Source of the DNA: an uncultured Eubacterium sp.
Lineage (GTDB): Bacteria; Bacillota; Clostridia; Lachnospirales; Lachnospiraceae
Direction of reading: 5' to 3'
Length of the DNA: 43,203 nt
Assembly (NCBI GenBank): GCA_910585745.1
Contig: CAJUFM010000019.1
Span: forward strand, 1-43,203
Shown here: in pieces, positions 43,152 to 43,203 of the stretch
Layout of the letters: the number at the start of each line of letters is the position of its first letter
How positions within the stretch are numbered: the stretch's first letter is position 1
Notes under the pieces: generated by a model
Seen by the model: the letters and a program-made list of their open reading frames with translations, nothing else
Told to the model about the DNA's origin: nothing
Databases searched by the model: none
Made by a program: the position numbers and the translations under genes

Positions 43152-43203
43152 GTCGAGTAGACAAGCGGCTCATGCCGCAAGCCCCTCACAGAACCGTGCG
43201 TGC
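43152..43203 (-). mobile_element. 3' end of a group II intron (part of domain V, domain VI)
   Basis: Read on the minus strand, the edge begins in the 3' half of domain V (GCACGCACGGTTC), passes through the link TGTGAGG and a domain VI hairpin (TTGCGGC-ATGA-GCCGCTT), and ends TCTACTCGAC. The likely branch A is 7 nt before the end. These are the standard 3' blocks of bacterial group II introns. The rest, including any reverse transcriptase, lies beyond the right edge. The 3' exon begins near 43151. Confidence 0.8.

Overview
The window looks like a chromosomal segment of a spore-forming Clostridia bacterium, most likely a Lachnospiraceae-type gut anaerobe. The evidence is the spoVA genes, a germination-type amidase without a signal peptide, a tandem pair of Spo0A-type boxes, strong GGAGG ribosome binding sites, class 1B dihydroorotate dehydrogenase (PyrD with PyrK), a gut-type aryl sulfotransferase, and large secreted proteins with Big2, cysteine-repeat and BspA-like repeats. 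The genus cannot be fixed from the sequence alone.

Left end (1-1765): an FMN riboswitch with its own terminator reads leftward out of the window. It is followed by an AT-rich patch with a small membrane-anchored protein, two gene remnants and a P-loop kinase. From 1766 to 8273 a minus-strand run, probably one operon, encodes aspartate-semialdehyde dehydrogenase, a Nudix-fold protein with a damaged catalytic box, PyrC, PyrF, a lipoprotein, PyrK and PyrD. A cold-shock gene faces away from it. From 8869 to 13818 lie a 1060-residue secreted repeat protein, a CMP-sialic-acid-synthetase-like enzyme and an exported PepSY protein.

Middle (13840-27099): spoVAA-spoVAB-spoVAC (minus) sits back to back with an amidase; then uppP. 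A four-gene operon (PAP2-type phosphatase, LPG_synthase_TM membrane protein, PssA, Psd) can make phosphatidylserine and phosphatidylethanolamine. Next come a small HTH protein, an aryl-sulfate sulfotransferase divergent from an XRE regulator with a large palindrome between them, endonuclease III, a small HExxH/CxxC protein, a stand-alone TrpB2 and a DUF218 protein. A tRNA cluster (Glu, Met, Asp, Leu) follows at 27156-27574.

Right part (27705-40259): a sugar-uptake locus. A YesN/YesM-type two-component system precedes a lipoprotein sugar-binding protein, a double ATPase, two permeases and a second, membrane-anchored binding protein. Beside it are a secreted GH43 glycosidase and a divergent AraC regulator. 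This fits sensing, cutting and importing an arabinose- or galactofuranose-containing glycan. The right end (40275-43203) has a chemoreceptor-like protein and, upstream of it on the same strand, a KAS III-family gene cut by one in-frame amber codon at its active-site motif. Two tandem Spo0A-type boxes lie further upstream, and the window ends in the 3' end of a group II intron.
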